DNA of 64,000 nt, taken from Eulemur rufifrons (taxonomy: Eukaryota; Chordata; Mammalia; Primates; Lemuridae). Position numbers and translations under genes: made by a program. This document shows positions 59,516 to 64,000 of this stretch, piece after piece. The stretch is from the NCBI RefSeq assembly GCF_041146395.1, contig NC_091001.1, forward strand, positions 105,298,965 through 105,362,964. Direction: 5' to 3'. Under the pieces are notes generated by a model. The model was not told the DNA's origin, did not search any database, and saw only the letters and a program-made list of their open reading frames with translations. The stretch's first letter is position 1, and each line of letters begins with the position of its first letter.

Positions 59516-61942
59516 CATTTCCATTTTTCCCCTTGATGTTTTAGTTCATTCATTCATTCATTGTCAGTGATGGGTGCTGAGTTGCCTGGCACACCAATTT
59601 AAGGGACTTGTATGAATCATAAAAGCCTTGATCGCATTGGCTTTTTCCCCAAAGCGGCCCATAACTCTCCTTCCTTATCCCTGATCTTAATGATTTATAT
59701 TTGCTGTTCCTACTACAGGTGGTAGGTGTGTTGCTGGAATAAGTGCTCTCTCCATACCGGTGGATGATGATTGTTCTTAATCTCAATCAACATATACACA
59801 TAACAACAACATTGGCAAAAAAAATTTGTGGATTTTTCCTGCATACGTTCCTACTAGGCAGGAATGGGCATTTCCTGCCCACTTGGACGTTCCTTTTTTC
59901 TTATTTTTCCTTGTAAACCCAAGTGTGTATTTTGAAACAAATTGTTCTATTTAAACACTTTCCTGTCCCGGTGGCCTTTTCAGAATTCAAATTTGGATAG
60001 CTTGTTAGTGCTCAAAAATAACGAGGAGAACCCAAGTCCTAGGTCCTGCCACGAATGTATTATTTCTATGTTGTAGGAATGAAGAGTACTGAACTTGGAT
60101 TCCAGGGAATGAGTTGAATGAGTTCTAATCTTGTTTTCTACACTTATTTCCATATTTATTCACCTTTCTGAATCTCAAATGAGAAGGTCACATACAATAT
60201 TTTTAAGAATTCGCACATAAGCACGATAAAAATAATCTAGGTCTACCTATCACATGTAAAAGATGAGCCTGCCAGGCTCAGGGAAGACGTTGATGACAGG
60301 TGTGATATTAAGCAATTCAGTGCTTATTTAACTTACTGCCTCCCAGGAGGCATGCAAGAGCAGGAGCTGAAAGTTTAGGAAAAGTTGTGCAATCAAATGT
60401 TACAATTGAGAAAATTCTATTCTTTTGCTTTGTCCCCCCTAGTGGGTGCTGGGAAAAGACCTTGTGGGTGTGTTTACAGAATAGAGTATGATGATATCTG
60501 TAGAGTAGCTAGTTTATTGCTTGTCATGTAGTAGGGTCTCCCTTAGGGTTATCTCATTTGATTGTAGTGGCAGTTCATCACTGTTTAGCTCTGAATTCCT
60601 CAGGAACGTAGTTTGAGAACCAATGGATTAGGGGCATCTTTAGATCTCTGCCAGAAGTGACACTCTCTGATTCATGGATTGGTTCTCTCTAGGGAAATAA
60701 ACCAAGACTTGGGAGTTGGGAGGGGGGTGGGAGTGGGGGTGGATCTGAAGATGTGAGTGGAACACACTGAGTGTGCAATTGTCATGATTTTACCCATCAA
60801 GACCTTGCCTCAGCCCATTGATTATGTGAAGACAATTCCCTCTGACATTCCAAATTCTGTGATGTCTGCTGATTATATGCAATGCCATCTGTCAGCTCTG
60901 TAGCTGCGTCCTTAATCTGTGTGAGATTACTTAAAGAAAAAAAAAAAAAAGAAGAAGAAACCCAGCAACTTTACATTGAATTAAATCCAGATGTATGCCA
61001 CCGGACAGGCATCTTGCTAGGCACTGGAATGATAAAAAGTTGAAGATTAGCAGACTTCTTATCCTCCAGGCAGCATAACCTAATGGCAGATACTCATGTG
61101 AATGTATGTATGTTTATTTAAGGCCACACGGGATAATGAAACGAATGCAGGCACAAAATGCACAGGGAAGGATATGCTTATTTTGACAGGGGGGGAGCAG
61201 TGGTGTCTTCCCAGGTTGAAGCTCTAATTGGCCAGTTTTGACCCCATCTTCTTTGTCCCTAGAAGGTTGTGGATGCGTGTGTTGAGACGGACGCTGCCTG
61301 GGCTGGGCTGCCTGAGTACCATGAGCAGACTCTCCCACCAACCCGAGCCGGGACACACAGCGCTGGCGGGAAATTAATCTGTGTTATTTGGAGCCCCTGA
61401 TGCTCGGGGGAGTCACCACCGTGTAACCTGGACTCCGCTAACTGGCACAGCCAGAAATTGTCTTTATTTGCTCTCGGCTTCTATTTCTCCACCTCTGTTT
61501 CTTCAGCCTTCGGTGATCTAGATCTTGCTGTCTTCATTCCTTGGAAATGTCTTACAGAAAGGAAACCGAGGGTCTCCTGTTTCCCAGACTGTGGATAGTT
61601 TTTCAAAAATTATCCTATTTGAATTCTCTGTGGTATTTGATTCTGTAAACTAATAACTTATTAGAATATTTTTTTTCCCTTGGCCTCTATGACACTACAC
61701 TTTATGATATATTTTGAAGTAAAGAGTAGGGAATAAATCCTGGAATGTTTTCCTGTTAATATGAAATATACTTATAAATTGTTACACACTCTCCAACATT
61801 TTCTGAAATCACTAGATAGTTGTTACATAGCTGTATTGACTGAGCCAAATTGTTAGGACCCAACTATTAATATCTCTGGTAATAGGTGGTAGGAACTTTT
61901 ATAAGGTTCTAAACAGGTTAAATTAAAAAAAAAAAAAAACTT
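59516..61942. other. Long stretch without recognised genes or repeats
   Basis: It contains a short ATTC run (about 59547-59562), an 8-base hairpin at 59857-59879, a G-rich tract at 60711-60742 and an A run at 60937-60950. Positions 61190-61480 are GC-richer. No exon is supported. Confidence 0.45.
60711..60742 (+). other. G-quadruplex motif
   Basis: At least four tracts of three or more G lie within 32 bases with short loops, which fits the canonical quadruplex pattern on the plus strand. Confidence 0.85.
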
Positions 61943-62289
61943 GGCCGGGCGCGGTGGCTCACGCCTGTAATCCTAGCACTCTGGGAGGCCGAGGCGGGTG
62001 GATCGCTCAAGGTCAGGAGTTCGAGACCAGCCTGAGCAAGAGCGAGACCCTGTCTCTACTAAAAATAGAAAGAAATTATATGGATAACTAAAATATATAT
62101 AGAAAAAATTACCCGGGCATGGTGGCGCGTGCCTGTAGTCCCAGGTACTCGGGAGGCTGAGGCAGTAGGATCGCTTGAGCCCAGGAGTTTGAGGTTGCTG
62201 TGAGCTAGGCTGACGCCACGGCACTCACTCTAGCCCGGGCAACAAAGCGAGACTCTGTCTCAAAAAAAAAAAAAAAAAAAAAAAAAAAA
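61943..62289 (+). mobile_element. Alu SINE of lemur type, complete
   Basis: This is a full dimeric Alu of 347 bases including a long A tail (about 62262-62289). The left arm opens with 'ggccgggcgcggtggctcac'. The middle linker is A/T-rich ('aaaatagaaagaaattatat'), unlike most anthropoid Alus. The right arm has 'aggctgacgccacgg' and ends in 'gagactctgtctc'. These are the traits I associate with strepsirrhine Alus. It landed in an A-rich site: the run ending in 'aaaactt' before the element recurs after the tail, so the duplication is an A run plus CTT. The intact ends and modest divergence suggest a fairly young copy. It was mobilised by L1 machinery and encodes no protein. Confidence 0.93.
61955..62029 (+). 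promoter_or_regulatory. Alu internal RNA polymerase III promoter (A and B boxes)
   Basis: The A box is at about 61955-61965 ('tggctcacgcc') and the B box at about 62019-62029 ('gttcgagacc'). Both match the 7SL/Alu pattern closely. Spacing is normal for Alu. Use in this location cannot be judged from sequence. Confidence 0.75.
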
Positions 62290-64000
62290 CTTAAGCTAAA
62301 CCACATCCACATTGATAGCTAATTTCAAAATGGTCATATTTATTCCTTATTAATATTAAATATTTTATAATGTTGCATACAACTGATTTTAAAGGCAACA
62401 AAACAATTTCTTTTATTACTATCATATTTATCACCTCATTTATTATATTTATAAAGTCAGTAGATCCACCAACATTTTATCATACAAGAGAAGGAAGAGT
62501 CAGAGAAGCAGAGAATGATTTTGTCATTGTGAAAACCCCCCAAATATAGGGAAGCTGAGTTGGAAAAAATTAGCCTGCACCTATAAAAATGTCTTAAATA
62601 AAATGTTGCTGTTCCCTTAAATAGAACGAGTACCAAAAAAAAAGACACAGAAATATAATGTATTCATATTTACATGTTACAAGAGAAAGCCTTGATTTTT
62701 CAGAAATACCATTCCTTTTTTTCTAGTCAATTGTTCTCTTTCCCATTTACCAGGTTTCCCCAGCACCCACGTATGCACAGCAGCTGGATCAGTGCGGCCC
62801 CCAAACCCAAAGAAAAACAATATTTCAGCCAAATATTCAATCTGGTCTGGTAGCTGTTTGATATAGGCACATGTGAAGACATGAAACCTGTCGACTACAT
62901 ATGTATTTTAATTCTTTTTAATGGTTATTTTAAAATTTGTAAAATTTAAAATACCCTTTACTCTATTTAGCTGGGTGTGCTTGCTGGTGTTTTCAAGGAG
63001 CTGATTCTACCTTGGTAAGACACTCCAGGTTGTGAATGCCAGGAACACCCCCACTGACTTCTCCACGTTTACCAACTTAGATCTTGAATCTTTGCATTTG
63101 CCTCGTTTGGTATTCTAATCCTCTGCCTCCATTCCATCACATCCCTTGACAATTGATCTCATTGTCTATCTAAAATTTTGATCTTCCCTTCACTCTTCCA
63201 TATGAGTCTTTATGTGCCTCTGTCTCTTTTGGCTTTTGCTGACAGCCCTCAGAGAAATGCGCCCTGTCTGTCTGCCAGCAGCCAGCCAGTCACTGGCAAC
63301 ATGGAGCATAGGGACAGTGTAAGGCTGAGGATATAGCTGAGATCTCACAGGCTCCACAACTGGCCTCACAATCTTTAGCCCAAAACCTAGGCATCTGATA
63401 AATGGTTTCTGCACCTTTGGAGTCAAAGGTTCTGGCTGAGAACCTCACCTGAGAGGACCCAGCACTATCAGTAAAGGAGAGCAATTAGGGCTGTTGCTTT
63501 GCCAGTGAGCCTGCAGCCAGAGCACGTAGCTGGGAGGAGCAGTGTCCAGGAAACCAGGAGCTGCTGCCGCTGCCAGGGCTGCCTGGGCTGACATCTGGGA
63601 TCCTAGGTCATCAACACTGTAGCCGGCGGCTGAACTTCCAAGTATGTGGTGTGTGTTTCCTGCTGTGTAGACATGTATGCCTACATTGAGTGACTGTGCA
63701 TAGGTGTGGATATATATGAGCATGTACAAACATACTTCCACGTGGGTAGTTATGGGCATAAGTGTGCATGGGTGTGCAGATGTGAGTATATATATGTACA
63801 TGTTTGGGGGAAAGTATTGTATATCCTGAGAGTCAGCACTCAGTAAACATTTGTAAGGTGAATAAATTATTCCATTTATTTAATTTCATAAATATTAATG
63901 GATAGTTTAATCATAATTAAAATCCTCCTAACTAATAATAATGAAAAAAAGAAAAGAAAACTTCCTCTAGAATATCTGTGAGAAGAGGTGTTTGCCCCAT
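62290..64000. other. Unassigned DNA to the window end
   Basis: No gene is supported. 62640-62880 and 63180-63620 are the least AT-rich parts and show no repeat I recognise. 63640-63800 is a degenerate TG-rich tract, and 63820-63870 resembles an L2 3' end ('cagcactcagtaaacatttg'). Confidence 0.45.

Noticed and set aside
59857..59879. Perfect 8-base hairpin 'ggcaggaa' / 'ttcctgcc'
   Set aside because: Too short to support a structural RNA or a terminator, and no associated gene.
61973..62224. An 83-residue open frame on the minus strand
   Set aside because: It lies entirely in the antisense of the Alu; this peptide pattern is a well known Alu artefact.
63445..63801. A 118-residue minus-strand open frame near the window end
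   Set aside because: Half of it is encoded by a degenerate TG/TA-rich tract and the rest has no recognisable domain. An alanine-rich piece reflects local GC-rich sequence.
1..64000. A previously undescribed gene system, CRISPR array, operon or phage region
   Set aside because: The whole window is vertebrate repeat-rich DNA. No regularly spaced repeats with unique spacers, no clustered genes and no bacterial or phage features are present.

Overview
This window is nuclear DNA from a primate, most likely a strepsirrhine of the lemur group. I infer this from three things. First, the Alu at 61943-62289 has the lemur-type layout, with a long A/T-rich middle linker ahead of a right arm ending in the 'gctgacgccacgg' region. 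Second, the LINE-1 (L1) elements include a young copy with an undamaged ORF2. Third, a small element at 56496-56804 has the TTAA-flanked structure of piggyBac, a superfamily known to have been recently active in mouse lemur. I see no host protein-coding exon, rRNA or tRNA that I can support. The window looks like an AT-rich, gene-poor, repeat-dense interval, with roughly 40% of it L1.

Layout. 1-6086 is mostly unnamed DNA with old MIR and L2 pieces. 6087-12515 is an old, nearly full-length L1 on the minus strand. 12540-12910 is an L2 fragment interrupted by a free left Alu monomer. 13045-16460 is an old plus-strand L1 containing a small in-place inversion, followed by an L2. 18001-23618 is the most informative locus: an old minus-strand L1 fragment split by a 5182-bp young L1 (18225-23406) with a 12-13 bp target-site duplication, an intact 1292-residue ORF2, a 5'-truncated ORF1 and an apparent 3' transduction.

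24390-31489 holds L2, MIR and MER5-like pieces. It includes a local inverted duplication (25106-25420 and 25865-26153) whose spacer took a tiny L1 tail insertion, and a 51-bp tandem duplication. 31490-34078 is another minus-strand L1 fragment. 34150-42097 contains L2 and MIR pieces, a 222-bp direct duplication (36443-36664 and 37164-37386), MER20 and MER5A elements and several microsatellites. 42098-42729 is a Tigger-type DNA transposon remnant lying against a decayed plus-strand L1 (42740-48778), which itself carries a MER20. 49415-51950 is another minus-strand L1.

51951-64000 is the least L1-rich part. It has L2 and MIR fragments, the piggyBac-type element, one young Alu and several long stretches with no repeat I recognise, which are the best places to look for conserved non-coding DNA.

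The only coding capacity that works together is that of the young L1: ORF1 (RNA chaperone, N-terminally truncated here) and ORF2 (endonuclease and reverse transcriptase). Such machinery also moves Alu, FLAM and short L1 tails, and each of these types is present here. Repeat family names come from remembered consensus features and were not searched; boundaries of old repeats are approximate.
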